A model generated the notes under the pieces. That model saw nothing but the letters and a program-made list of their open reading frames with translations, ran no database searches and was not told where the DNA came from. This document shows, one piece after another, positions 23,045-33,962 of a DNA stretch of 64,000 bases (position 1 is the first letter of the stretch; the number at the start of each line of letters is the position of its first letter). The position numbers and the translations under genes were made by a program. The stretch spans positions 66,261 to 130,260 of the forward strand of contig QKWP01000441.1 in the NCBI GenBank assembly GCA_003550325.1, given 5' to 3'. The stretch comes from Gigaspora rosea. Lineage: Eukaryota > Glomeromycota > Glomeromycetes > Diversisporales > Gigasporaceae.

Positions 23045-24200
23045 GTACTATCTTCTTTCTGTCTATCTAATTTAGATGTAGACCCGTGAGGGAGTAATGA
23101 CATATTGACTATCAAAATATTACGTAAGATTAATAAAGTCTCTAAAATTTCACTACAACAGCTAGTTCTGACTTTTGCACAGGAACCCTTGACTCGTGTA
23201 AATGATAATATCTATCAAATTAGCTCCATCCCTGATAAGAACAGTTAGTCGTAACGTGGTTCCAGCAACTTGCAACCAAATTCATTCTTTTCAGGCCTCC
23301 GACCTTTATAAACCCAATACATCCCATCGTTAGTCTCACGCCATATTTTTACTGCATCGTCTTTTATCTTTTGTTCCATACAAAATAGACACGAGCACTC
23401 CTGCATCGTCTTTTATCTTTTGTTCCGTACAAAATAGACACGAGCACTCTGTATACATAAGTTCGTATTTTTTCCCTTTATCCATCATTACAAATATGAT
23501 ATCGGGGCATCTTTCCAAATATTTCCTTCTATCTGCACTAGCGATGCTCTGACGCTCATACCTAAAAAAAAATAGCATAAATAAATTTATAATAATTTGT
23601 CTTATAAATATTATTTTACTTACGTGCTAATATAGGTGAATTTTCCATGTGGAGATTTTTCAAACTAGCTCGAATTGCTGGAAATATCAAATTTGTTAGA
23701 TAAGTTCCTTTATTTAATACTTCAGCTTCTTCAGGACTAAATGCTGAATTATTCCAAGAATCATTCCTAATGAAATTAATGCTTTTAAGATAAATATATT
23801 CATAATTGCAATCCAACAATAGTAAAATAACTTACAGGTTTCCAAGATTTCATCAGTGATCTCAGCAAGCTTCTCGTTTGATTCCTTCCATCTTCTATCA
23901 TGTAAAAGTGCTCAGGGTAATTTATTAGTGTCACGACTAGCGAAATCTTGTACAAATTCGTTACATTTCTTTCGTATAAACCCTGGAAGAGTAGTAGGCA
24001 TCATGTTTCGTGCCGGTTTCTAATAACAGATTAGAATTAGAATTACATTTCTTATTTATTAATTTAATGAATACCTACCATAAAATTTTCACATAATTGT
24101 TTTGGCAACTTCTTTATTATATCCGATTCATCTGCAATAACTTGACTACCTAGCAGAACCTTCCATGTTAATTCGTCTATAAATACCTGATTTACGGCTA
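23045..24200 (-). pseudogene. Decayed gene of a repetitive fungal family, possibly PD-(D/E)xK nuclease-like
   Basis: Minus-strand frames in order read LPGFIRKKCNEFVQDFASRD (near 23,990-23,930), then ERQSIASADRRKYLERCPDI, YTECSCLFCTEQK, and WRETNDGMYWVYKGRRPEKN near 23,335-23,285. The order matches a large uncharacterised family I associate with Rhizophagus, which ends in a Leu-rich C-terminus. CPDIIF followed by YTEC could be a degenerate PD-ExK nuclease core, but that is a guess. Several frameshifts and stops, plus a 49-bp tandem duplication (23352-23449) through the coding part, make it a pseudogene. Function unknown. Confidence 0.45.
23352..23449. repeat. 49-bp tandem duplication inside the pseudogene
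   Basis: Two copies (23352-23400, 23401-23449) starting CTGCATCGTCTTTTATCTTT with one mismatch. 49 is not a multiple of three, so it shifts the frame of the decayed gene. Confidence 0.85.
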
Positions 24201-24355
24201 AGAACAAATGTTGATAAAGAGTTAAAGTGTTTTTTTTTTAAGTTTAGATTTCAACTTATTTATATTGCTTCTGATTTGAGCCGAACTAAGAGGTTCTTCT
24301 TCGTTTACTTTACAACTCCAATGGCTCGCAAACTAAAAATAGCTTTATATGAAAT

Positions 24356-25415
24356 TAGGGTTCCGAAGTTCAGTTCAGTTCAATAGAGGTTCAGGTTCAG
24401 GTTCAATGAACCTGAACCTGAACCTGAACCTGCTCTAAAAGTTCAATACTGAACTGAACCTGAACTTAAAATTATTGAACATGAACCTGAACCTGAACTT
24501 AAAAAAAGTTCAGTTCAGGTTCAGTTCAAGGTTCATGAACATGTTCAGGTTCATAATATATGCACATGTTTTCCTAAATCACAAAGTTAGGATCAATTAG
24601 TAAAATTTAAAGAATCATAGAAATTTGTATAATTTTATTAATAAAATTATACAAATTTCTATGATTCTCTAAATTTTACTAATTGATCATAACTTCTTGA
24701 TATAAGTAAACTTGTTTAGCACCAAAAAATACATCATATCGGTATATTTTATTTTATTTTCCTTAAAATTTGCGTCAAAGATGCTTAATTTTGAATTTTT
24801 GATAAAAATTTCCAAAATTAAGCATCTTTTCTTCAAATTTTAAGAAAAGTAAAATAAAATATGCCGATTTGATGTATTTTTTGGTGCTTAACAAGTTTAC
24901 TTAGTGCAAGAAGTTATGATCAATTAGTAAAATTTAGAGAATCTTAGAAATTTGTATAAGTTTATTAATAAAATTATACAAATATCTATGATTCTCTAAA
25001 TTTTCTAACTGATTTATACTTCTCACTCTAAGTAAACTTGTTAAGCACCAAAAAAATACATATATTTTTATTCAGATTCAAACTAGTTTGCAAAATTTGG
25101 ACTAGCCCGACCAAACTTATGATTGAGTTTGAGTTTAGTATAAAGTTTTAATAATAAAATTTAGAGTCTGGACCAGACCAAACCCGGACCCAAACCTAGA
25201 ATTACTAGTTCATATGAACACCTGACTGAACCTGAACATGTTCATGAACTTATGAACTGAACCTGAACTGAACCTGAACCAGTTCTAAAAGTTCAATACT
25301 GAACCTGAACCTGAACATGTTTTAAAAAATGTTAAGGTTCAGGTTCAATACTGAACCTGAACCTGAACCTGAACTTGACCTAAGTTCAGTTCAGTTCAGG
25401 TTCATAGGAACACTA
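24356..25415. mobile_element. hAT-like element, 1,060 bp, TSD TATGAAAT, with GGTTCA arrays
   Basis: Perfect 8-bp repeats TATGAAAT at 24348-24355 and 25416-25423. Ends TAGGGTTCC / GGAACACTA are inverted repeats. Subterminal zones (24,370-24,560; 25,210-25,405) are arrays of GTTCAGGTTCA and its inverse, which form hairpins with one another. The centre (24,580-25,040) is foldback sequence with the motif GATGCTTAATTTTG...AAATTAAGCATC. No transposase. Confidence 0.75.
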
Positions 25416-25699
25416 TATGAAATAACAAACTAACGCAGATATAAAGTAATTAGTTTATACTCATACAAATAATATTATTTTTAGAGGGCATGCACTGTCA
25501 GATTGTATACAAGATTTTGTTTTTATAAGGTTAGCTACTCCATCACACAAACAAAAATCTTGTGCGATGCTAAAAATATCAACACAAAATTAAGCATGTA
25601 TATATAGCTTAAAGAACCTTCCTGCTGTCGAAGAAAATTCTATTGGCAGCTATAGGGAACTTAAACTATTATGCCCTCTTCCTTAGTGGCATCGCTGTC

Positions 25700-26191
25700 T
25701 GCGTCTTCATCATTCAAAATTAATATTTTATAGAAAGCCAGCAAAGTCTTTAATTGTTTTAGGCTCAAGACCTTTACACTCTATTGTCACATACGGTTCA
25801 GTAATAAGTGATTTTAAGTGATCATTTGCCTTATGCCATTCCCCAGAAGCTATCCCAGCTTCATTTAAAAGGATGAGTTTTCGTACCTGTATATAACTAT
25901 TAAATCTTCCTAATACTTTCCCGAGATCAGATGTTGCAAAAAATAATTCTGGCTCCAATACTTGTTTTCCAATAAAATCTGTTAAGATATTTTTTCCAGA
26001 GCATGGAGGAGAATGTAATACTAAAACAGTACCAGATTTTTTATCGGGATATTGCACGAGGTATGCAAAACAATTTAGAACATATTTTAAAAGATCTTTA
26101 TTCCCATCGCACTAGACATTTTCTATATACCAGGTAATCGGTTCTATAAAATTAGAATCAATTTCATTAATATGGGCTTTGAAGCCTAAGA
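25700..26191 (-). pseudogene. D5-like primase/SF3 helicase, C-terminal fragment
   Basis: Minus-strand frame reads GFKAHINEIDSNF at the element boundary, then NCFAYLVQYPDKKSG, LHSPPCSGKNILTDF (Walker A; the usual first G of GxGK is C here), ATSDLGKVLGRFNSYIQ, ILLNEAG (Walker B/sensor-like region), HLKSLITEPYVTIECKG and DFAGFL. This is the D5-type SF3 helicase domain used for replicon unwinding in viruses and mobile elements. An in-frame stop lies at about 26,110, and the frame ends soon after DFAGF, where the family normally continues. It is the downstream half of the gene split by the 16.6-kb element; the upstream half is at 42783-44196. Confidence 0.75.
26187..26191. repeat. Target-site duplication TAAGA, left
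   Basis: TAAGA immediately precedes the left end AGTAGGGTC and recurs at 42783-42787 after the right end. Five bp fits integrase-mediated insertion. Confidence 0.85.
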
Positions 26192-26601
26192 AGTAGGGTC
26201 AAAATGGGAGTTCTGGAACAGAAATCTGATAATGTATCCAGAAGAGGCTTCAAGCCCCTCTACAAACCTTTCTAGATATATTTAATCATATATTGAATTC
26301 AAGCTCTAAATTACGCTAGAGCCAAATCCTGTTAACTTACTCTTCTTACTCCCAAATTTGGAATTCCAACATTAAGGAGTACATAGTCTTTGTTAACGCT
26401 CTGGCTATGTTTTTAATCCCAAACAAGATAACAAAACAATTATGCTATCTCGCTTGCCCTTGAAACAAGCAGATAGCACTGAGGACCGAAGTGTCCGAGT
26501 GTGCTTCTCTGTGAGCCCATTCAAGCCTAAAATGCATACTATTTTCTATGTTATCCTAGAATTAATTCAAAAAGCGATTCATTACTATCTAGCAAAGGAC
26601 A

Positions 26602-26651
26602 AAAATCTTACCGAAAATGGGGCTTGCCCCATTTTTGGTAAGACTTTTTGT
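26602..26651. promoter_or_regulatory. TIR hairpin plus AAGTCTTACCAAAA array (left)
   Basis: AAAATGGGGC TT GCCCCATTTT sits within a longer stem formed by ATCTTACC and GGTAAGA. It is followed at 26,663-26,770 by six direct repeats of AAGTCTTACCAAAA (the last degenerate). Mirrored in the right TIR. It could be a cruciform, an integrase or replication-protein binding zone, or a transcription end for the TIR gene; not resolvable here. Confidence 0.6.
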
Positions 26652-26779
26652 TTCCTATACCCAAGTCTTACCAAAAAGTCTTACCAAAAATTTAATCCGG
26701 CAAAGTCTTACCAAAAAGTCTTACCAAAAAAATTTAACCCAGTAAAGTCTTACCAAAAAGTTTTACTAAAAATCACTAT

Positions 26780-27016
26780 CTATTCTGAGTTTTTTAAGGC
26801 CTTATTACGCAATCTGTTATAATATTGGATCACATAATAGCCCTTAACATGCAACGAACACTGCCCTGAACTCGAGCCAGTGGGCTTACCACATTCACTA
26901 CACAGAATGCGTACCTTAGATTTCCAATGAAAGTGGCACCCTTCAGGTCGCATGCAAGGCCTACCGCAAGCCTCGCCATTATTGTGTAAATATGGGCAAG
27001 AATATTCTCCGATCAT
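26780..27016 (-). CDS. Small Cys/His-rich zinc-binding protein, left TIR copy
   Basis: A 78-residue protein. Potential zinc ligands: C7, C17, C21, C27 with H29 near the first part (SCPYL...ACGRPC...EGCHFHW), then CSEC-GKPT...CSLH. The C-terminus is basic and Tyr-rich (VIQYYNRLRNKA). Two small zinc knuckles and a basic tail suggest nucleic-acid binding. It lies wholly inside the TIR, reading outward. The right-arm copy (41959-42195) differs at seven residues, yet both frames stay open, which suggests selection or recent age. A degenerate relative lies outside the element at 44301. No family name is assigned. Confidence 0.65.
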   Translation of the reverse strand: MIGEYSCPYLHNNGEACGRPCMRPEGCHFHWKSKVRILCSECGKPTGSSSGQCSLHVKGYYVIQYYNRLRNKALKNSE

Positions 27017-27019
27017 TTT

Positions 27020-27149
27020 TGCTTATAGGGAAAAATAATTAATTAAAGAAAAAAGTCTGTAAAGGTATTATATATCCCGTAAGTTACTATCATCAAGGGA
27101 AATAATTAATTAAAATAAAAATTTTATAAAGTATTATATACAAATCAAG
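27020..27149 (+). promoter_or_regulatory. Duplicated promoter-like block before the polymerase gene
   Basis: GGGAAAAATAATTAATTAAA...GGTATTATATA (27,029-27,073) is followed by GGGAAATAATTAATTAAAAT...AGTATTATATA (27,098-27,140), just before ATGGCTAAAGG. The first copy belongs to the TIR and also sits upstream of the outward zinc ORF, so the block may serve as a bidirectional or duplicated promoter. Inferred from repetition and position. Confidence 0.4.
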
Positions 27150-30100
27150 ATGGCTAAAGGTAAAAGAATTTGTGATAGATGTGGTTATAACTTTGCAACA
27201 CCACGTAAACTTCGTGATCATTTAGAAAGAAAATTCAAATGCAAACCAATTACACAAATCACAATCTCCCAAGGCATCCCTTCTTCTGTTACCCACATTC
27301 GAGGAAGAGACCGAAGGCTAGAAAGGACAAAAAGAAATAAATCATCAATACCAATTTCTTAAGAACCGGTCCAGGCCCAGCAACCCAAGCATATAGAGAA
27401 GAAATAACCTCGCAGAACGAAGTTCAAGAGGTAAAATATGCTTCAAAAGACCATTTTCGATCGATTTACGAAGTAGAAGATGGGGTTATAGAAAAAGAGC
27501 CACCCACAAAACATATAGAATTTTTAGAAAGAAGACCCGATCCTGATAGACAACATCAAAATCGCAATCCCATAACAGTATGGGAAGGTATAGTACCCTC
27601 AAACAAAAATCCTGCATATGCTTTTAACAAACGTCTAGACAATCAGACAAAATATGCAGACGCACCATACATACCCCAACTCATGGATTCATCACGAAGT
27701 GCAATTACAGATATCCTCAAAAAAGAGCTTCGCAAAAAGGACCAAATAAAATCAGCATTAGTTATAAATGCTACATACATAAAATATGAATATAAAGGAA
27801 TCGGTGATACGGCCGATATAAAAAACTATAATACAAGTTATCACCACCCATATCATAGAAGCAACATGCATGTACTCCTTTCAGAAAATGATATAGACCA
27901 GCATTTAACACAATCTGTTGGGGAAATCGATGAAAAGATTGAGGCATATATGAAGGAAGGGTCTGGTAAAATTCTTCTTCGATTAGAAATGATACTTATT
28001 GAAACATATACACTTCGTCGATCCAATGGAGGATCCTATATTCCTACTCCCAAAAAGCTAGCCAATACAAAGTGTACTATCAATCTGGACAATCAAGAGC
28101 TAGTCGATCCAGAAACAAATACCTTATCAGAAAAATGTCTCCAAGGGGCATTAGGAGCTTACTTTGCCTATCAAGATAGAAATACAAAACATCTTGAATA
28201 AATCTTTCGAGCTAAAAAACACAAGCCCTATTTAGATAAAGTTAAGCTCAATGGAATTTCTATGCCTACTCCAGTTTGTTCTCGTATATTTAACAAAATT
28301 GAGGAAATGAATTCAGATATCTCTATCAATGTCTGGGAATGAAAAGAAGAAACAGGAACCCCTAAAGCAGTAATAGCTAGCAAAAACTATAAAAGACGGC
28401 ATATTATTGACCTTTTAGCTCTTACAGATATTACCAAATCTGAGGATAACAAGTACAGGCAAAAAAACCATTTTCTTTGGATTAAGAATATAAATGGGCT
28501 AGTTTTTAGAGATACCGCTCATCATGGTAAAAGATATATTTGTAGAAAATGCACTCAAAGTTTTTCTACAATAAAGGCTTTAGATCATCATCGAGAGCAC
28601 TGTTTCGGTTTGGGAGAAGCAACTCAAGAAGTCAAATTACCTATCAAAGATGTCAATGATTTTGAAAAGTTTAAAAATCATGCCCGGATGATTAATGCCC
28701 CATGTGTTATTATAACAGACTTCGAGGCAGACAACAAAAAATGTGATCATTCTGGAGGTATAATGAAACCGGTATCAGAATATGGAGGACAAATGAAAAA
28801 GCTTGCCAAACAAAAAGCTAATAGCTTTTGTTATCTAGTTCATTGGATCGATACTGGAGATGTATAGGGGCCTTTTATATATCGAGGCGAAAATGCTACA
28901 CAAGAATTTGTCTGAAGAATTGATAAGGAGTTGGTCGAAATTAATAAGGTCTTAGCTATTAAGCAAGATCGAATTGAAACTGAAGAAGACAAGAAAAAAT
29001 TTGCCGAAGCAAATAGTTGTTGGATATGTAAAGAAAAATTTATTATAGATAAAGATAAAGTCAAATGCTTAGAAAATAAGACATTATGGCTTAATAATAA
29101 GCTAGAAAATACCACAAAAAATTCGGAAGATTATAAGACCTTAACAAAACAAATTTTCAAGATAACTAAAGATATTAATAAAGCAAAGTCTATGGACATA
29201 AAGGTCTGGGACCACTGTCATATTACAGGTAAGTTTCGAGGACCTGCCCACAATTGCTGTAATCTTGAGCTCAGATCGAAGCATGGAAGACGCCTATTCC
29301 AGTTATCTTTCATAACTTCCGGGGCAATGACTCTCATTTAGTCTGTGAGTCTGTCGGGTGATCAGTTAATGCACACCAAATCAAAGTCATAGCCGAAACA
29401 TTTGAGCGTTATAAATCTATGAAGGTAGGTCAGTTAAAATTTATAGATAGCATGCAATTTATGAATAATAGCTTGGCAAATCTTACGAAAAATTTGGGCA
29501 ACAATCATCCTATTACAAGCCAGTACTTTAAAAACTATACTTCAGATCAAATTTCTCTAGTATGTCGCAAAGGAGTTTATCCCTATGAATATATTGATTC
29601 ACAAGATAGATTCCTAGAGACTGAGCTTTCGCTAATTCATGAATTTAGTACATATCTTCATGGAAAAATTAGCCAAAAAGATTATGAGCACGCCCAAAAA
29701 GTATGGAAGGAATTTAAATGCCAAAATCTAGATGAGTATCATGATCTCTATCTTAAGATTGACGTACTTAGCCTGGCAGATATTTGGACCCAATTTCGAA
29801 AAACATGTATGCAATATTATGAGCTCGATCCCAGCTATTATGTATCTGCACCTGCACTAGCTTGGGATGCTATGCTTAAAATGACAGGAGTCAATATTGG
29901 ACTCTTTACAGACATGGCTATGCATGATTTCATAGAAAAGGCTAAGCGTGACGGGATAGCTATAGCTTGTAAGCGCCATTTCAAAGCAAATAATCCTAAG
30001 ATGGGTAAGGCCTTTAACCCGTCTAAACCAACAACTTGGATCTCATATGTCGATGCAAATAATCTTTATGGCTGGGCCATGATTCAGTATCTGCCTATTG

Positions 30101-31521
30101 GAAATTATCAATGGGAAGCAAGCCGTAAATATCTTAAAGATAATCCAAATGAGCAAAAAAAATATCTTGAAAAGATTCTTAATACTGAGGCAAATTCTCT
30201 ACGAGGTTATTTCCTAAATATTAAGGCACACTTTCCTCTAAAGACCCATGACTATTTGAGTGATTTACCCCCAGCCGTAGAGAATATGGCTGTAAGTAAA
30301 GATATGTTGTGTCCCTATACCTCAGAGCTTGTAGATAACTTGGATGGAGGACGGTTTTTAGCAACAAAAAAATTAGTTCCCCATCTTGGTCCACGAAAAG
30401 ATTATGTTATCCATTACCAAGAACTCCAATATTACGTAAAATTGGGTATGATAGTTGATGAGGTTACAGAAATCCTATCATTCGACCAAACTAACTGGCT
30501 TGCCCCTTATATAGCCTTTAATACGGAAAAGCAACAAGGTGCTAAGAATGCTTTTGAGAAAGATTTCTTTAAGCTCATGAATAATTCGGTATATGGCAAA
30601 ACTATGGAAAATGTTCGCAAATACCAAGACGTCAAGCTCATGGCTATGAATAATGAGCAAGATGAAAAGAAATTTATTAAGCAGATCCGTAAACCCTCTT
30701 TTAAATATGCCAGACAGCTGGGAAATACACTTGTAGGAGCACATATGGGAAAGGCCACTGTAACTCTTAACAAGCCTATTATTGTCGGAGCATCAGTCTT
30801 GGGCCTTAGCAAGCTTCACATGTACCGCTTTTGGTATGGATATGTAAAAGAGAGATATGGTAATAATGCCCAGCTCGGATATAAGGATACAGACTCATAT
30901 ATGTTTCAAGTTGAGACTGAGGATATCTATAAAGACATGGCAGAGCGACCAGACCTTTTTGATCTTAATGATTCTAAGACTATTGGGCTTTTCAAAGATG
31001 AGACTCCAGGCAATGTGATTACAGAATCTTATCATATCCGGGCCAAGTCATACCACTATGTCTTAGCAGATAAGTCTACAAAGTCTAAGCATAAAGGAGT
31101 AAGCAAAAAGGGTATGAATGAAATGGCTACCGATACATATTTCCCATCTTTAGGTGGAACTCTACTAGAGGATCCGGTAGACAACACTGAGGTCTTCGAT
31201 CCAATGACCCAAGTTTATCGAGACTGTCTATTCGGTAAGGAAGTATTCCATGCCAAGAATATAGGTATCCGGTCAAAGGATCATATATTATCTTTAGTCG
31301 AATCAGAAAAGAAGGCCCTATGCCCAATCGATACTAAGCGCTGGATCTTATCAGATGGAATTACCTCTTTGCCATATTTTCATTGGCGTAATAAAGCTTA
31401 TAAGAATATGGTCAAGGCTGGTATACCCCATGAAGAGGCCGAAAAAAGAGCTATAAGGGCCAAGCTCCCAGAGAAGTATCAAAACAAATGTAAGTCTCAC
31501 ATATCTAGCTCACTAGCATAA
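27150..31521 (+). pseudogene. Family B DNA polymerase (protein-primed type), decayed
   Basis: Order: a C2H2-like finger (CDRCGYNFATPRKLRDHLERK) at the start; a long N-terminal region; a second finger (YICRKCTQSFSTIKALDHH); exonuclease motif I in VIITDFEADNKK (~28,710); a Cys/His segment WDHCHITGKFRGPAHNCCNL; then an intact 700-residue frame (29419-31521). That frame has Pol motif A (YVDANNLYGWAM), motif B (KLMNNSVYGKTMEN) and motif C (YKDTDSYMF). This is the organellar/viral-type PolB used by Polintons and linear plasmids, expected to copy the element. Broken by frameshifts near 27,340 and 29,285 and by in-frame stops at 28199 (TAA), 28340 (TGA), 28865 (TAG), 28913 (TGA) and 29359 (TGA). The polymerase core itself is uninterrupted. 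Only the 700-residue product could be made intact, without exonuclease. Confidence 0.85.
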
Positions 31522-31640
31522 GTTAGACAAGTGAAACAGAACATATCTATACAAACAGATAGGCAGATTACTGTGCATACATAGTTAATATTTTTTTTCT
31601 GCCGAAATAAATATTCAGTTAATTTTTCCAGATATAGAAA

Positions 31641-31820
31641 ATGCCTTTTAAAAAATATCACACAGATTTGGAAAATATATATGCTGTTGAAAAGCTCAAA
31701 AAGTCTATTATGGCATTAGAACATGATGTAACTAAAATACATCAAAATCTTAAAAGAATTGCCCTAGAAATATATTACCTATATGAGTCTATGTCACCTG
31801 AAGAAGAAATTCGGAAATGA
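31641..31820 (+). CDS. 59-residue coiled-coil ORF
   Basis: Starts MPFKKYHTDLENIYAVEKLK and continues with heptad-like I/L/V spacing (KSIMALEHDVTKIHQNLKRI) to an acidic end. It lies 120 bp after the polymerase, same strand, with a TTTTTTTCTGCCG leader. I do not recognise it. Polinton-like elements often have small accessory ORFs in such positions. It could be spurious given its size, but no stop interrupts the amphipathic pattern. Confidence 0.4.
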   Translation: MPFKKYHTDLENIYAVEKLKKSIMALEHDVTKIHQNLKRIALEIYYLYESMSPEEEIRK

Positions 31821-32150
31821 GAAGGAGAAACCTAGAAGGAATCTAACCCAAGCAGTCTGATCTAACTAATTCAGAGCGGTAACAGTACATTTGTGCTTAT
31901 AATTTTACTAACCTATTTTTTCTATCCAAATCGTCGCGATTGCCAGTAGATCGAATGATCCCTGTTCATAATAAATAATACATAGTTAATAATAGTAATA
32001 AAAAACTTATCGATTTTCAAGCAGGATAACAAATGATGAAATTTCTAGTGAAAATCCGGGTATTGCTTTCTCCTGGACATATCTATACTATAAAAAAATA
32101 GGTGAGTATAATTTTTGCTCAAGACTCTTTAGCTATAAACATAAGGCAGT

Positions 32151-33265
32151 ATGTATACGACTCCTATCGAAGCTCTTGCAGTTAATATTCTCAAAAGAAC
32201 AAATGTTCTTCCTAAGAATACTGTTTTTCCAGAAGTAGACCCATGTTTGTTATGCGGAAAAGGTTTTTATTTACCTTGGGAATTCCTACTATTTAAAGAA
32301 TTCACCTTAGCTTCGTGTGGGCATATCTATCACCAAAAATGTCTTGAAAAACATCTAGTGAGTGGAGAGGCAGTTTGTCCGAATAAGAAGTGCAACAAAG
32401 TTATCAAAACTTTTCTTTCTCCAGAACCCCTTAAGGGATCACAAGACAAACCTACAACCTCAATTGCGGAAGACACTGCTACTAAACAAGTAGACTCTGA
32501 AAATCCAACTCCCATAGGGGAGGATGCTGATGCAAATTATATGAACGAACTGGGATTATTAGATGGAGAGGATTGTTCGTCCAAGACTACTGAGGTCGCT
32601 AAAGAAACTTCTAACCAGGCAACCAGCCCTATTGAGGGATCAACTCTAGTAGAACAGAGCCTGAATGATGCACAGAAAAAACGTTCTAGGGAGGATTCTG
32701 AAGGAATCAAATTAGGTGAATCAACTGAAAAATTATCTAGCAAGAAAGCTAAAAAGACTGGTGAGAAAAAAGTATCAAGTATGCTAAAAAATTTTATCAA
32801 AAAGTTATTATCTGATGTGGAACCTATTCCCAGTGGAAGCTTGGAAGAAACAAATGATATATAGCTCTCAATACCAGGGGTATTTTTTTGCAACTCTCTG
32901 ATAAGATAGATAGTGCCGAATCAAAAAATAAAGATGCATCTCGTGCCCTTATCTTCAGCTATTTTGATTTTGGGAAAGCTTTATTTAATCAATATAAGGA
33001 GTTAAAACCTACCTATGGCAAAGAGGGAGCTCGAGCTTTGGTCAAAAGTGAGGTTAGAAAGGAAATTTCTAAGACAAAACTCTCTGAAGATGCTTTGCGG
33101 AAAAGGATGGAAAGAGCCCGGAAAATGCATAGAATTTTTAATACTATAGGTAAAGAAAAAATAGTGCGTATTGTATCTACCCCTCTGGGACTTATCTTAA
33201 ATTTAACTGGAGATGATACTGATTATATGATTGCCGAAGTTTTAAAGCACAATACTGCGCCATAA
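32151..33265 (+). pseudogene. RING-finger protein with conserved C-terminal region, frameshifted
   Basis: Frame 1 (32151-32864, 237 codons): residues ~34-85 form a RING-H2 domain: CLLCGKGF, then CGHIYHQKC, then CPNKKC. The last pair is C-x4-C rather than C-x2-C. A long Ser/Glu/Lys-rich linker follows. Frame 2 (open from about 32,885 to 33265) reads LSDKIDSAESKNKDASRALI and a helical, basic region ending KHNTAP. I recall these two parts as one protein in related elements. Here a stop (32862) and a shift in the TATTTTTTTG tract separate them. RING domains usually act as E3 ubiquitin ligases. Why a mobile element carries one is unknown; it may act on host factors. Confidence 0.6.
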
Positions 33266-33537
33266 ATTACTGCGCCCTTGTGACATAGTGTCCAGGCTCG
33301 GCAGTTAGAAAATAGTATTTTTTTATATTTGCATTTTTCAATAATAATAATAAAGTATCGAATTGTTTTCTTACCTCAAACATGTTGCATAAAAATTTTT
33401 TGTTTTATATGGTGCGGGGTTTTAGCCTTACGAGGTTTGTAAACAGACCACAAATACAAGTGCTACGCATTACAGGTTTGTACGTATAATAAAAAAGTTT
33501 TAGCCACGTTATATTTTTTCCTTTTACTTTATAAAAG

Positions 33538-33867
33538 ATGAAAGGTCAGAATAAGACACTTACACGTAGAGACAACCAAAATTATATCGAAAAGTGGCAC
33601 ATCTTTAAAGGGTGGAAGCATGAGTGTAAGGTTTGCAACGAATACAATCACCACTTACACCTATATTGCAAAACATGCAAAAAAGTAGTGGATGGAATAT
33701 ATAGGCAATGCAAGTGTGAAAATTCTCGAATAACTAACTATATATTAGTGATCGTAGATCACAAGACAGCCTTTTTGTCAATTTACAATCGAGTAAAAAA
33801 TGGCTGGGTCGCCAACCCCCTTCTTTATTTAATAAAAATTGTTGCCGAAACAACAATATACAAATAA
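33538..33867 (+). CDS. Cys/His-rich small protein (109 aa), unknown
   Basis: Central zinc-ribbon-like cluster: HECKVCNEYNHHLHLYCKTC then KKVVDGIYRQCKCEN, i.e. CxxC...H-H-x-H..CxxC...CxC. A hydrophobic C-terminus follows. Same strand as the polymerase and RING genes. Start chosen at the ATG after a TTTTATAAAAG box. Probably binds zinc and perhaps nucleic acid. No family recognised. Confidence 0.5.
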   Translation: MKGQNKTLTRRDNQNYIEKWHIFKGWKHECKVCNEYNHHLHLYCKTCKKVVDGIYRQCKCENSRITNYILVIVDHKTAFLSIYNRVKNGWVANPLLYLIKIVAETTIYK

Positions 33868-33914
33868 AAAAAAATATCGCTTTATATTGTACGAATACAA
33901 ATAAAAAAAAAAAA

Positions 33915-33934
33915 NNNNNNNNNNNNNNNNNNNN
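33915..33934. other. Assembly gap (20 N) within poly-A
   Basis: Twenty Ns flanked on both sides by about 12 A. The true length of the A tract is unresolved. Lies between two convergent ORFs, so little coding sequence is likely to be missing, but this is not certain. Confidence 0.95.
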
Positions 33935-33962
33935 AAAAAAAAAAAATCATTTGTCCCCACCA

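Larger units (their letters stand above)
26192..27072. repeat. Left terminal inverted repeat, ~881 bp
   Basis: Aligns in reverse complement with 41901-42782 from AGTAGGGTC to GGTATTATATA, with scattered substitutions and small indels. Contains the zinc ORF, a strong hairpin and six AAGTCTTACCAAAA repeats. Confidence 0.9.

Noticed and set aside
26442-26822. 126-residue frame in the left TIR (and 42153-42476 in the right)
   Set aside because: Antisense to and overlapping the zinc ORF end, and composed of the hairpin and AAGTCTTACCAAAA repeats. Better explained as noncoding TIR sequence, though it is open in both arms.
30478-30812. Minus-strand frames inside the polymerase
   Set aside because: Shadows of the conserved motif-bearing plus-strand frame.
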